DNA of 64,000 nt. Origin: Chthoniobacteraceae bacterium. Lineage in GTDB: Bacteria > Verrucomicrobiota > Verrucomicrobiia > Chthoniobacterales > Chthoniobacteraceae. Below, piece by piece: positions 36,101-45,371 of this stretch. Positions within the stretch are counted from its first letter, which is position 1. Each line of letters begins with the position of its first letter. The notes beneath the pieces were generated by a model. The model was given only the letters and a program-made list of their open reading frames with translations. It did not search any database and was not told the DNA's origin. The position numbers and the translations under genes are program-made. The stretch spans positions 1 through 64,000 of the forward strand of contig CANFTB010000024.1 in assembly GCA_947449735.1 (NCBI GenBank), written 5' to 3'.

Positions 36101-37957
36101 ATGAGTCAATCCTCTTCCAACACGCACTCCGCCGCATCCCACGGGGCACCGTCTGACGCCCACAGTTCCAGCCCGGCGCTTGAGCGGGGCGAACCTATGA
36201 GCGGCGCGGACATTTTGGTGGCCTGCTTGGAGCGGGAAGGAGTCGACACGATCTTCGCCTATCCCGGCGGCGCCTCCATGCACATGCACCAGGCGCTGAC
36301 GCGTTCGAAGCAGATTCGCACCTTGCTTCCCCGCCATGAGCAGGGGGGCGGCTTTTCCGCAGAGGGTTACGCGAGGGTGACCGGTCGTGCCGGCGTGGTG
36401 ATGGCGACCTCGGGACCTGGCGCGACCAATCTTGTCACCTGCATCGCCGACGCGTATCTGGATTCCATTCCTCTTGTGGCCATCACCGGCCAGGTGCCGC
36501 AGCACATGATCGGGAAGGGCGCATTTCAGGAGACCGATGTGTTTTCCGTCACCGCCCAGGTGGTGAAGCACAATTATCTGGTGATGGATGTGAACGACAT
36601 TCCCCGGATTGTGAAGGAGGCGTTCCACATCGCCCAGACCGGCCGTCCGGGCCCCGTGCTCATCGACATTCCCAAGAACATCCAGCAGGCCATCGCCCGG
36701 CCCGTGTTCCCCTCCGAAGTGAAGCTGCGCGGCTACAACCCCGTGCGCCACGCTGACGACCTTGCGCTGAACGAGCTGGTCGGGTTGATCGAACAGGCGA
36801 AGCGTCCGATGCTTTACGTGGGCGGTGGTGTGATTTCGAGCGAGGCTGCCGCCGAGCTCAAGGAGTTCGCCCTGCGCACGGGGATCCCCGTGGCGTCGAC
36901 GTTGATGGGCATCGGCTGCTTCCCTGAAACGCATCCTCTCTCCCTGCGCTGGCTCGGGATGCACGGGACCGTCTACGCAAACAACGCGGTGAACGAGGCC
37001 GACCTTTTGCTCGCCGTCGGGGTCCGCTTCGACGACCGCGTCACTGGCAAGCTCTCCGAGTTTGCGAAGCACGGCACCATCGTCCACATCGAGATCGACG
37101 AGTCTGAGATCAACAAGAACAAGCATGTTCGTCTGCCGATCCTGAGCGACGTGAAGTACGCCCTCGGGCGTCTGAACCAGTTGCTCGAGCGGGCTGGAAA
37201 GAAGCCCCAAGATCATGCGGAACTCACCCAGTTCACGGCTTTTCCGGAGTGGTACAAGCAGATCGCCCTCTGGAGGGACAATTTCCCGTTCACCTACGAC
37301 GACACACCCGACCTCATCCAGCCCCAGTACGCGATTGAGCTGCTGTACGAGCTCACCAAGGGCGACGCCATCATCACCACGGGCGTGGGGCAGCACCAGA
37401 TGTGGGCCGGGCAGTTCTATAAATTCAACGATCCACGCACATTCGTAACCTCCGCCGGGCTGGGCTCGATGGGCTTCGGTTATCCGGCGGCCATTGGCGC
37501 CAAAGTAGCCCGTCCCGACAAGCAGGTGGTGGACATCGACGGCGACGGCTCCTTCCTGATGAACGTTCAGGAACTGGCACTCGCGCACATTGAGAAGATC
37601 GCCGCCAAGGCGCTGATCCTGAACAACCAGTGGTTGGGAATGGTGGTGCAGTGGGAGGACCGCTTTTACAACTCCAACCGCGGCCACACCTTCCTCGGCG
37701 ATCCGGAGGATCTCAACCGGATCTACCCCGACTACATCAACATCTGCAAGGGGTTCGGCGTTCCGTGCGAGCGCGTCGTCCACAAGAAGGATCTCCGCGC
37801 CGCGATGCAGCGCATGTTGGATTCGAAGGAGGCGTACGTCCTCGACGTGATGGTTCCCTACACGGAGCACGTGCTTCCGATGATTCCCAGTGGCGCCACC
37901 TACAAGGACGTCATCTACAAGGGCCGCCAGAAGCTGGAGGCTGGCAGCGGACTGTAA
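36101..37957 (+). CDS. ilvB: Acetolactate synthase large subunit
   Basis: 618 residues. Thiamine-diphosphate enzyme condensing pyruvate to acetolactate (or with 2-ketobutyrate) for branched-chain amino acids. Visible: catalytic Glu in [10 protein letters not shown], the FAD/PYR region [20 protein letters not shown], and ThDP/Mg site [17 protein letters not shown] with [13 protein letters not shown]. The first 32 residues ([20 protein letters not shown] and following) are a Ser/His-rich extension not found in E. coli IlvB. An internal ATG at 36197 (MSGADILV) would give a standard N-terminus. The regulatory subunit ilvN is not next to it. Start at ATG 36101 rather than TTG 36092. Confidence 0.95.
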   Translation: MSQSSSNTHSAASHGAPSDAHSSSPALERGEPMSGADILVACLEREGVDTIFAYPGGASMHMHQALTRSKQIRTLLPRHEQGGGFSAEGYARVTGRAGVVMATSGPGATNLVTCIADAYLDSIPLVAITGQVPQHMIGKGAFQETDVFSVTAQVVKHNYLVMDVNDIPRIVKEAFHIAQTGRPGPVLIDIPKNIQQAIARPVFPSEVKLRGYNPVRHADDLALNELVGLIEQAKRPMLYVGGGVISSEAAAELKEFALRTGIPVASTLMGIGCFPETHPLSLRWLGMHGTVYANNAVNEADLLLAVGVRFDDRVTGKLSEFAKHGTIVHIEIDESEINKNKHVRLPILSDVKYALGRLNQLLERAGKKPQDHAELTQFTAFPEWYKQIALWRDNFPFTYDDTPDLIQPQYAIELLYELTKGDAIITTGVGQHQMWAGQFYKFNDPRTFVTSAGLGSMGFGYPAAIGAKVARPDKQVVDIDGDGSFLMNVQELALAHIEKIAAKALILNNQWLGMVVQWEDRFYNSNRGHTFLGDPEDLNRIYPDYINICKGFGVPCERVVHKKDLRAAMQRMLDSKEAYVLDVMVPYTEHVLPMIPSGATYKDVIYKGRQKLEAGSGL

Positions 37958-37972
37958 AATGCTTTTACGCAG

Positions 37973-37999
37973 CGCCCTGCGGGCCAAGTCCGCGGGGCG
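37973..37999 (+). terminator. GC-rich hairpin after ilvB
   Basis: CGCCCTGCGG (37973-37982) pairs with CCGCGGGGCG (37990-37999) with one wobble, around a 7-nt loop, 15 bp after the ilvB stop. The stem is strong but no T-run follows, so it is a probable attenuating or Rho-assisted terminator rather than a textbook intrinsic one. Confidence 0.5.
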
Positions 38000-38114
38000 T
38001 TAGGTCCTCCGGTTTTCACGGACGCTCGGGCGCGACTCGGCGGGGCGGTTGGTTAAGCGGCTGTTTTGACGGTCGGCATAGCCAGTCCCGCGTGCGCGTT
38101 CCGGCCGGTTTTTC

Positions 38115-40163
38115 ATGACAGCGTCTCGCTTAAACTTTCAGCTTGAGGCCACCGCCTCGGGTTCCAGGGCCCGAGCCACCCGGTTCAGGACTCTGCACAA
38201 CGAGGTTCTGACTCCGGTTTTCATGCCGGTCGGAACCCATGCCACCGTCAAGGCGCAGTTGACCCAGTCGCTGGAGGACGCGGGTTCGCAGATCCTGCTG
38301 GCCAACACCTATCACCTGTTGCTCCGCCCGGGCGCACGCGTGTTCGAGCAAATGGGGGGGATACACCGGTTTATGAGCTGGCCAAAGTCAGTTCTCACGG
38401 ACTCCGGCGGGTTTCAGATCTTTTCGCTGCCGCACGCGAGGTTCATGAGCGAGGAGGGGGCCGTGTTTCAGAGCTACCTCGACGGCAGTACGATCTTGCT
38501 GAGCCCGGAGGTGAGCATTTCCACCCAGCGCTCCATTGGAAGCGACATCATGATGGTGCTCGACCAGTGCATTCCCTCGACTGCCGGGGAGTCGGAGGCG
38601 CGGGCCGCGATGGAGATCACCCACCGCTGGGCCGCGCGTAGTCTGGTTGCGCGCGGAGATTCCGCGCAATCTCTCTTCGGCATCGTACAGGGCGCGCTTT
38701 TCGAGAATTTGCGAAGGGAAAGTGCGGAGGCTTTGAGTGCGATGCCCTTTGACGGGTTTGCAATCGGGGGTCTTGCCGTGGGAGAGGGTAAGAGCGCAAG
38801 GGAGGACACTTGCGCGTTCACAGCCGACCTGTTGCCCCGGAATCTTCCTCGTTACCTGATGGGGGTGGGCACCCCGCTCGACATTCTCGAGGCGGTGCAT
38901 CGCGGGGTGGACATGTTCGACTGCATCATTCCAACCCAGGTGGCCCAGCGTGGCGGGGCGTTTACCTCTCGCGGTTTTTTGCAGTTGCGCCGCGGCGTGT
39001 ACAAGGCTTCCGACGAGCCTCTGGACGCGGATTGCGCGTGTCCGACGTGTGCCCGCTACAACCGTGCCTATCTGCACCACCTCACAAAGTCGAAGGAGAC
39101 TCTGGGTTGGCAGCTGCTGGGGCAGCACAACATCTATTTCTACCACACGCTGATGCGTGAGATCCGGGGGAGCATTCTCAACGACACGTTTCTCGAGTTG
39201 TACCACGCAAAGAGGTTGTTCCTGCAGGAGGACGATCTGGACAATCCGGTGTCGAAACAGAAGGTGAAGCGGAAAAAGTCGCCTCCGCTCGAGCTTGGAA
39301 ACTACGCGGTGCACATTGCAATAGAGGGGTTTGCCAGCATCCGGCACGTCTCCTCGGGCGAGATCATGCATTCGCGCAACCATCCCATGGATGAGGCGCG
39401 GCAGCTGTACACGGAGCAGGCGAACCTTTCGGAGCGGGTCCGGGTATCCGCCGGAGAAGGGGAGAACGCGCCCCTCGTGGTTTGGGACGTGGGACTTGGC
39501 GCGGGCGCCAATGCGATGGCGGCGATTGGCTGTTACGAGGCGGAGGCCCTCCGCGGGCCCGTTCGGCCGATGCGGATCATTAGCTTTGAGAACGATCTAG
39601 ACTCGCTCGAGTTGGCTTTCCGGCATTCGGACAAGTTCGACTATCTACGGCACAGTGGGCCCGCGTGGATTTTACGGCAGGGACACTGGCAGTCGCGCGA
39701 ACATCCCGGGCTTAGTTGGGAACTGGTGCGCGGCGATTTTTTGGAAACCATGGAGACGGCCTCTGCGGCGCCGCAGGTGGTTTTTTACGACATGTTTTCG
39801 AGTAAAACCTGCGGCGATCAGTGGACACGGGACGCCTTTGCGCGGCTGCATGCCGCGTGCAAGGGCGGAGCCGCCGAGTTGTTTACGTACACTTGTTCTA
39901 CTGCTGCGCGCGTGGCGATGCTTGCGGCCGGCTTCGTCGTAGCGCGCGGGCGCCCGACCGGGGAGAAGCAGGAGACGACGATTGCATTCACAAGCGAGGC
40001 CTGGAGGTCGCCGGGTTGCGCCGGGCACGAGGTTTTGGGTGCCGAGTGGCTGGCGAAGTGGCGCCGTTCGGCTGCACAGTTTCCCACCTGGGTCGATGCT
40101 GCGGAGCGTCGGGCGTTTGAGTCGTTGATCTCCGGCCATCCGCAGTTTTCCGGAAGATCCTAG
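38115..40163 (+). CDS. tgt: tRNA-guanine transglycosylase fused to MnmC/MnmD-like methyltransferase
   Basis: 682 residues where Tgt alone is about 375. Residues 1-385 are Tgt, which exchanges G34 for preQ1 in queuosine-family tRNAs: DSGGFQIFSL, DQC and GGLAVGE (preQ1-type pocket residues), MGVGTP, nucleophile Asp in GVDMFDC, and Zn site CACPTC plus His in RAYLHHL. The usual PTRxxR after MFDC is PTQVAQ. Residues 395-682 match the MnmC methyltransferase (DUF752/MnmD) pattern: SGEIMHSRNHPMDEARQLY, the SAM loop VWDVGLGAGANAMA, VFYDMFSSKTCGDQW, and C-terminal GEKQETTIAF. MnmD-type enzymes methylate the aminomethyl group of xnm5U34. Both halves thus act on wobble position 34. One frame, no stop or frameshift between them. 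Confidence 0.92.
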   Translation: MTASRLNFQLEATASGSRARATRFRTLHNEVLTPVFMPVGTHATVKAQLTQSLEDAGSQILLANTYHLLLRPGARVFEQMGGIHRFMSWPKSVLTDSGGFQIFSLPHARFMSEEGAVFQSYLDGSTILLSPEVSISTQRSIGSDIMMVLDQCIPSTAGESEARAAMEITHRWAARSLVARGDSAQSLFGIVQGALFENLRRESAEALSAMPFDGFAIGGLAVGEGKSAREDTCAFTADLLPRNLPRYLMGVGTPLDILEAVHRGVDMFDCIIPTQVAQRGGAFTSRGFLQLRRGVYKASDEPLDADCACPTCARYNRAYLHHLTKSKETLGWQLLGQHNIYFYHTLMREIRGSILNDTFLELYHAKRLFLQEDDLDNPVSKQKVKRKKSPPLELGNYAVHIAIEGFASIRHVSSGEIMHSRNHPMDEARQLYTEQANLSERVRVSAGEGENAPLVVWDVGLGAGANAMAAIGCYEAEALRGPVRPMRIISFENDLDSLELAFRHSDKFDYLRHSGPAWILRQGHWQSREHPGLSWELVRGDFLETMETASAAPQVVFYDMFSSKTCGDQWTRDAFARLHAACKGGAAELFTYTCSTAARVAMLAAGFVVARGRPTGEKQETTIAFTSEAWRSPGCAGHEVLGAEWLAKWRRSAAQFPTWVDAAERRAFESLISGHPQFSGRS

Positions 40164-40315
40164 CTTTTCGGGCGGCGCGCCCGGTGGTCACTGCGCGTTT
40201 GAAGTGGTACTTGGGGGGACGCGAGATCGATGACTGGGCTTTTGCCTCGTTTATGAATGTAAGTTTTGGCGCGGCAGGCTAGTCTCTCAGTCTCTGTAAA
40301 ACACCCCTTCGCGGC

Positions 40316-42634
40316 ATGCCCAGGACACGCAAGAAAATCTGTTGTTTGGTTTCGCTTCTGCCCCTGCTTCTTGGCCCTTGCGCTGCGGAGGGTGCTTCTG
40401 CATCTGGAGGCATCACTGCTTTGGAGCCTGGCGAACGGCTGTTTGATTCCGGTGATTTTGAGGGCGCGATCCGCGAGTGGCGTGGTGCCGTGCCGGCGTC
40501 GGCGGTGCGCAAGGAGCCCTCGTTGGCAGCTCAAGTATTTTTGCGCCAGGCGGCAGCCAGTCATGAAACGGGCCGACACAAGCTGGCCATGGATCTTCTG
40601 AATCGCGCGGAAGGCCTTTGTAAGAGCGGTTCAGATTCCGTTTTACAGCTTCAAGTTAAGGCATTGAGGGGCGTGGTCGCCGCGTTCTCCCGCGAGTCGG
40701 GCGATGCTGAGCCGTTGTTGCGGGAGGTGCTTTTGGAGGCCCGCAAGCGTGGGGAGTTGGATCTGCACGCAAACGTGCTTTGCAACCTTGGCGGACTGCT
40801 TGTTTCGAGGGGCGAGTATGACGAAGCATTGGTGTGTTTCTCGAAGCTTCTGGCTCAAGCCTCGAAAATCGGCCGCCCCGATTTGGAATCGGTCGCTAGG
40901 AAGGGTACCGTCGAGTCCTTGATGGGGAGGCGGGACTTTTCGAGTGCGCGGGAAGAGATCGCCCGCATGGAGCGGGCAGTCTCAAAGCTTGTGCCTTCTC
41001 ACACAAAAGGTTCCCTGTTACTGGCTGCAGCCCAGTTGCAGGAGCAGCTCTTCTATAACACCTCGCAGAAGGACGACGGGATGCGGTTGCGGGCGTTCCG
41101 GTGCGACGAGTCGGCACTGGCCGTGGCTGAGGCAATCGGAGATGAGCGAGTGAAATCCGGTGCGCTGGGGCACCAGGCGTTGTTGTTGGAGGGCGAGGGC
41201 CGCTATGAAGAAGCTGCCCGCCTCTCAGCCCGGGCATTGTTTTTTGCGCAGCGTGCTCAGGCCGTCGATCTCGTGTACCGTTTTCAGTGGCAGAGCGCGC
41301 GCATCACTTCAAAGAACGGCCGCCGGGATGAGGCAATCGAGCTGTATCGCATTGCCGTCTCGACGCTCCAGTCGGTGCGTAACGATGTGGCGATACGGCA
41401 CGGAAATTCAAACGCCCGGTCGTCGTTCCGTGAGGTGGCGGGCGATTTGTACCTCGAGCTTGCCGACCTGCTTCTGCGCAAGGCGGGAGAGGCCGGGGGG
41501 GCATCCGCATCGCAGGCTCTTTTGCGCGAGGCGCGCGACACCGCTGAGCATTTGAAGTCCGCCGAGCTTGAGGACTACTTCCAGGACGATTGCGTGAACC
41601 GACTGCGTTCCAAGCAGAAGCAGGTTCAGAATCTCGACCCTTCCGCTCTGGTGGTGTATGTGATTCCGTTGGCGGACCGCACTGAGATTCTCGTGGGGGC
41701 GCCGGGAGGGGAGCTCATCCGTTGCAAATCCGATGTTGGTGAAGCGAGGCTGCGGGAGACGGTCCGCCGATTCCGGTTGAATCTGGAGGATCGAACGACC
41801 GACGAGTTCATGGAGCAGTCGCGGGAGTTGTATGACTGGCTGGTCAGGCCTTGGGAGGCGGAAATCCAGCGGCATGGGTGCCGGACTCTGGTCTTTGTTC
41901 CGGATGGCGCGTTGCGCACGGTGCCGATGGCGGCGCTGCACGATGGTGTCGGTTTCCTCGTGGAGAAGGTTGCCGTCGTCGTGACTCCCGGACTGGAGTT
42001 GATGGAGTCAAAGCCGTCGCTCGGGGGAGTAACAAAGGTAATGCTGGGCGGGTTGTCTGAGAGTGTGCAGGGTTTTGCCCCACTCGTTTATGTACCTGGC
42101 GAGATTGCAAATCTCCAAAAACTTTATCCCGGGAGCAGCTCCTTTACCGACAAAGGATTTTCGAAGGCGGCTATTTCAAAGGCCATCCTGACCGAGGAGT
42201 TTTCAGTAGTACACATCGCCTCCCATGGCGTTTTTAATCAGGACATCCGGAAGAGCTTCGTGCTGACGCACGACTCGAAGCTGACTCTGGATGATTTGGA
42301 GCGTTGCATCCGGCCTGCGCAGTTGCGCGATCATCCGCTGGAGATGCTGGCGTTGAGCGCCTGCCAGACCGCGGCGGGGGACGATCGAGCGGCGTTGGGG
42401 CTCGCGGGCGTGGCTGTGAAGGCGGGGGCGAGGAGCGCTTTCGCCTCCCTGTGGTTTGTGAACGACGAGGCCGCGTCGAGGCTCGTGGGGGACTTTTACG
42501 CTAAGCTGACAGGAGGGCCCGGGGTTGCAAAGGCCGTTGCTTTGCAGGACGCGCAGAAGACCCTGTTGCGCCAGGAGCGCTACAAGCATCCCTGCTACTG
42601 GGCTCCTTTTCTAATCATCGGGAACTGGCTGTGA
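40316..42634 (+). CDS. CHAT-domain protease with TPR-like repeats
   Basis: 772 residues. N-terminal signal-like segment (KKICCLVSLLPLLLGPCAAE). Helical TPR-like repeats lie at about 40-440 (GDFEGAIREWRGA, ALVCFSKLLAQASK, YEEAARLSARALFFAQRAQA). The C-terminal CHAT caspase-like domain (about 480-770) keeps the dyad His637 in HIASHGVF and Cys683 in LSACQTAAG, and ends HPCYWAPFLIIGNWL as CHAT proteins do. Expected to cleave a protein substrate bound via the repeats; exported or periplasmic if the signal is real. It overlaps the cyclase gene by 4 bp (GTGA), indicating coupled translation, and heads the two-partner-secretion operon. Confidence 0.92.
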   Translation: MPRTRKKICCLVSLLPLLLGPCAAEGASASGGITALEPGERLFDSGDFEGAIREWRGAVPASAVRKEPSLAAQVFLRQAAASHETGRHKLAMDLLNRAEGLCKSGSDSVLQLQVKALRGVVAAFSRESGDAEPLLREVLLEARKRGELDLHANVLCNLGGLLVSRGEYDEALVCFSKLLAQASKIGRPDLESVARKGTVESLMGRRDFSSAREEIARMERAVSKLVPSHTKGSLLLAAAQLQEQLFYNTSQKDDGMRLRAFRCDESALAVAEAIGDERVKSGALGHQALLLEGEGRYEEAARLSARALFFAQRAQAVDLVYRFQWQSARITSKNGRRDEAIELYRIAVSTLQSVRNDVAIRHGNSNARSSFREVAGDLYLELADLLLRKAGEAGGASASQALLREARDTAEHLKSAELEDYFQDDCVNRLRSKQKQVQNLDPSALVVYVIPLADRTEILVGAPGGELIRCKSDVGEARLRETVRRFRLNLEDRTTDEFMEQSRELYDWLVRPWEAEIQRHGCRTLVFVPDGALRTVPMAALHDGVGFLVEKVAVVVTPGLELMESKPSLGGVTKVMLGGLSESVQGFAPLVYVPGEIANLQKLYPGSSSFTDKGFSKAAISKAILTEEFSVVHIASHGVFNQDIRKSFVLTHDSKLTLDDLERCIRPAQLRDHPLEMLALSACQTAAGDDRAALGLAGVAVKAGARSAFASLWFVNDEAASRLVGDFYAKLTGGPGVAKAVALQDAQKTLLRQERYKHPCYWAPFLIIGNWL

Positions 42635-44568
42635 AACTCTTTGGCAAGAAGTTCAAGTGGGCCGATTTCGCCTGGCTCTATATCAGCGCAGTGGTGTTTT
42701 GCCTTGTGCTGATGCTGCGCGCGGGCGGGGGCCTTCAGAGAGCTGAACTGCTTTTTTACGATCGGTTTATGCGCAGGGAGTGGGTTCCCTCGCCCTCAAA
42801 CAAAGGGGAGTTTTTGCCAACCCGCTATGACGACAGGATCGTGGTTTGCGGAATGACGGACGAGGACTTGGTGAAGTACGGGCATCCCATAGACGACATT
42901 CGCCTTTCCGAGCTTTTGGAAAAGCTCACTCTGGCCGAAGCGGCTGTCATCGGGGTGGACCTGTATCGGGACTTGAAGGAACCACGTTCTGGAGAAGGGT
43001 ATCCGCGCCTGGCTTCGACCCTTGAGAAGAATGACCGGATCATTTGCATCGAGAGGGTGGGTAAGATAAAGTCTCCGCCCGCCCTTGCTGACAAACCGGA
43101 GCGTGTTGCCCCGAATAACATGCCTCGTGATTACGCGGTGGACGATGTTTTCAGGCGCGCCTATTTGTTCTTGGAGGATGGTGTTCCCGAGCCGAGGCCG
43201 TCTCTGGCGCTGACGTTGGCGATGGAATACCTCTCGGCGCACAACGTGGAGGTTGAGATGGTGGAGGCGCCCGGCGTGCCTCCTCTGTTGAAGCTCGGCG
43301 GGGTGGTTTTTCCGAGAATCACTCCGGATGCGGGATGCTACGCCAATCTCAACGTGCGCGATTATGAAACGCTTGTGGACTACCGGCGGCCGGTCGGGTT
43401 TCCCACTTTGAGTTTTGCAGACATTTTGGAGAATCCCCCGCTTGCCGAGGAGTTGCGGGGAAAGATTGTCTTGGTCGCGACGACGATGGACAGCGTGAAG
43501 GACGCCAACAAGAGTCCGGTGAACGACAACCACCGTGGTGTGTTCCAGCATGCTGCAATCATTCACCAACTTTTGGAGTCCGGACTGGCCGGCGTCCGCC
43601 CAGTCGGTTGGTGGCCGGAATGGGGTGAGGTGTTGTGGACGGCGCTGGCGTCGTTGATTGGCGGCGGACTGGGCGTTTTTTGCGCCTCGCCATGGAGGCT
43701 CGCTCCGCTGATGACTGTGGGTGTTTCAGGCTTGGCGGCCGTTTGGTGTAGTTTGATGGCGGCTAGTGTCTGGACTCCTGTCGTGGCTCCGGGGTTGGGG
43801 TTCATTCTTTCGGCGGCATTTGTCACGTCCTTCGTCGCATACGCTCAGAAGGCTAGCTTGGGTGTGATGAAGTCGATTTTCTCGAGACACGTGTCAGAGA
43901 AAGTCGTCGACGCGCTTTGGGAGGACCGCGAGAGCTTCATGCAGGGGGGGCAGTTGCGTGCGCAAAGGCTGACTGCGACGGTTTTTTTCACAGACTTGAA
44001 GGGCTTCTCGACGACCTCAGAGAAGATGAATCCGGCCACTCTTTTGGAGTGGATGAATGAGTATATGAGCGCCATGGCTCCGCAGGTGGAATTGCATGGG
44101 GGCTTCGTCAACAAGTACATTGGCGATTCGATTATGGCGGTTTTCGGGGTGCCCATTGCGAGGACTACCGAGGAGGATATCGCGCAGGACGCCGTGAATG
44201 CGGTGGAGTGTGCAATGGGAATGCGGGAGGCCCTGAAACGAAAAAATGAGGAGTGGGAAAGGCGGGGCCTGCCCACGACATTCATGAGGGTCGGCATCAA
44301 CACTGGGGATCTGGTATCGGGCAGCTTCGGCAGCCGGGATCGCCTGGAGTTTACCGTGCTGGGCGACACAGTGAATACGGGGGCTAGGCTGGAGGGGGCC
44401 GGGAAGGAGATTCGCGCTGAGGACTGCGATCCGGAATGCACGATCCTCGTGAGCGAGACGACATTTGAGCGCCTTGGAAACCGTTACCAAACCCGTTACA
44501 TCGGCCCGATGAAATTAAAGGGAAAGGGCGAGTCGATTACAGTTTATAGCGTCCTGCCCAACGTGTAA
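42631..44568 (+). CDS. CHASE2-domain class III adenylate cyclase
   Basis: 645 residues with a GTG start overlapping the CHAT stop. One transmembrane helix (about 13-33), an extracytoplasmic CHASE2 sensor (about 45-300, DRIVVCGMTDEDL, AAVIGVDLYRD), three transmembrane helices (about 320-405), then the cyclase domain (about 440-640). Metal Asps are D455 (FFTDLKGFS) and D499 (YIGDS). Adenine-selecting residues are K495 and T575 (EFTVLGD), and the transition-state pair is N582 and R586. Lys with Thr is the class IIIb adenylate-cyclase pattern. Predicted to make cAMP in response to an envelope signal. It lies 13 bp before the DUF928 gene. Confidence 0.94.
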   Translation: MKLFGKKFKWADFAWLYISAVVFCLVLMLRAGGGLQRAELLFYDRFMRREWVPSPSNKGEFLPTRYDDRIVVCGMTDEDLVKYGHPIDDIRLSELLEKLTLAEAAVIGVDLYRDLKEPRSGEGYPRLASTLEKNDRIICIERVGKIKSPPALADKPERVAPNNMPRDYAVDDVFRRAYLFLEDGVPEPRPSLALTLAMEYLSAHNVEVEMVEAPGVPPLLKLGGVVFPRITPDAGCYANLNVRDYETLVDYRRPVGFPTLSFADILENPPLAEELRGKIVLVATTMDSVKDANKSPVNDNHRGVFQHAAIIHQLLESGLAGVRPVGWWPEWGEVLWTALASLIGGGLGVFCASPWRLAPLMTVGVSGLAAVWCSLMAASVWTPVVAPGLGFILSAAFVTSFVAYAQKASLGVMKSIFSRHVSEKVVDALWEDRESFMQGGQLRAQRLTATVFFTDLKGFSTTSEKMNPATLLEWMNEYMSAMAPQVELHGGFVNKYIGDSIMAVFGVPIARTTEEDIAQDAVNAVECAMGMREALKRKNEEWERRGLPTTFMRVGINTGDLVSGSFGSRDRLEFTVLGDTVNTGARLEGAGKEIRAEDCDPECTILVSETTFERLGNRYQTRYIGPMKLKGKGESITVYSVLPNV

Positions 44569-44581
44569 CCTCTACCCACCC

Positions 44582-45331
44582 ATGAAATTTCGACTGGCTG
44601 GTTTATCTTTCGTCACTCTTTGTGCGGCCACCGCGACGGCCCAGACTGCGGCCGATGCTCCGGCGCCCAACGCCCCAGCAACCACCGACGCGCCCGCCCA
44701 GACGACCAAGCGGCCGCTCCTGAAATACGCGGCACCGAAGGCGGCTGGGAGCCCGGGAGCGCGGGTTGACGGCGACGGCGGCTCCCGGGGAACGGGCGCA
44801 AAGGACGCCGCGATCTACCTTTTGGCGCCAGACGGCGAGGCGTTGACGACGCAAAAGCAGCCTTCGTTGTTCTATTTTCAGCGGGGTGGCGAGGCGGATT
44901 CCAAGAGTGGTTTGACTTTGACCGTGGTGGACCCCACCCGCCCGACGCCGCTGCTGAAGGCCAAGGCGGAGAATCCCGAGCCGGGCTTCCGCCGCGTCCA
45001 GTTGGCCAGGTATTCCGTGGAGTTGCAGCCTGGGGTCCGCTATGAATGGCGCGTTTCGCTTGGGGCTGGCGAGGGGCGTTCTTCGGATGTCTTTGCCTCG
45101 GGCGTGATCCGGTATGTGGAACCTTCGGCGGAGCTGACCAAAGCGCTCGAGGCTTCGCCAGGGAAGCGCGCCGAGATCTACGCGCAGCACGGAATCTGGT
45201 ACGACGCTCTGGAGGAGGTATCCAACCGCATTCTTGCGGAGCCCCAAAACCGTGAGTGGGAACAAGCGCGCGCTTCGCTGCTTGAGCAGATCGGCCTGGG
45301 ACGGATTTTGGAGAAAGGAAAGGGCCGGTAG
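44582..45331 (+). CDS. DUF928 exported protein
   Basis: 249 residues. Signal KFRLAGLSFVTLCAATATAQ, then an Ala/Pro linker. The DUF928 core runs over about 75-240: DAAIYLLAPDGEALTTQKQP, SLFYFQRGG, YSVELQPGVRYEWRVSLG and a helical end (KRAEIYAQHGIWYDALEEVS). DUF928 genes are, from memory, typical companions of CHAT, CHASE2 and TpsA genes in cyanobacteria. Biochemical role unknown; probably periplasmic. It sits 13 bp behind the cyclase gene and 40 bp before tpsA. Confidence 0.88.
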   Translation: MKFRLAGLSFVTLCAATATAQTAADAPAPNAPATTDAPAQTTKRPLLKYAAPKAAGSPGARVDGDGGSRGTGAKDAAIYLLAPDGEALTTQKQPSLFYFQRGGEADSKSGLTLTVVDPTRPTPLLKAKAENPEPGFRRVQLARYSVELQPGVRYEWRVSLGAGEGRSSDVFASGVIRYVEPSAELTKALEASPGKRAEIYAQHGIWYDALEEVSNRILAEPQNREWEQARASLLEQIGLGRILEKGKGR

Positions 45332-45371
45332 ACGGCTGTTCCTACGGACGCTGCGGTTGCAACCTGCTGTG

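Noticed and set aside
36035-37987. A 650-codon open frame on the minus strand across ilvB
   Set aside because: It is the exact antisense of ilvB, whose frame carries all enzyme motifs. The long opposite frame comes from high-GC codon bias, and its translation is His/Gly/Val-rich with no family.
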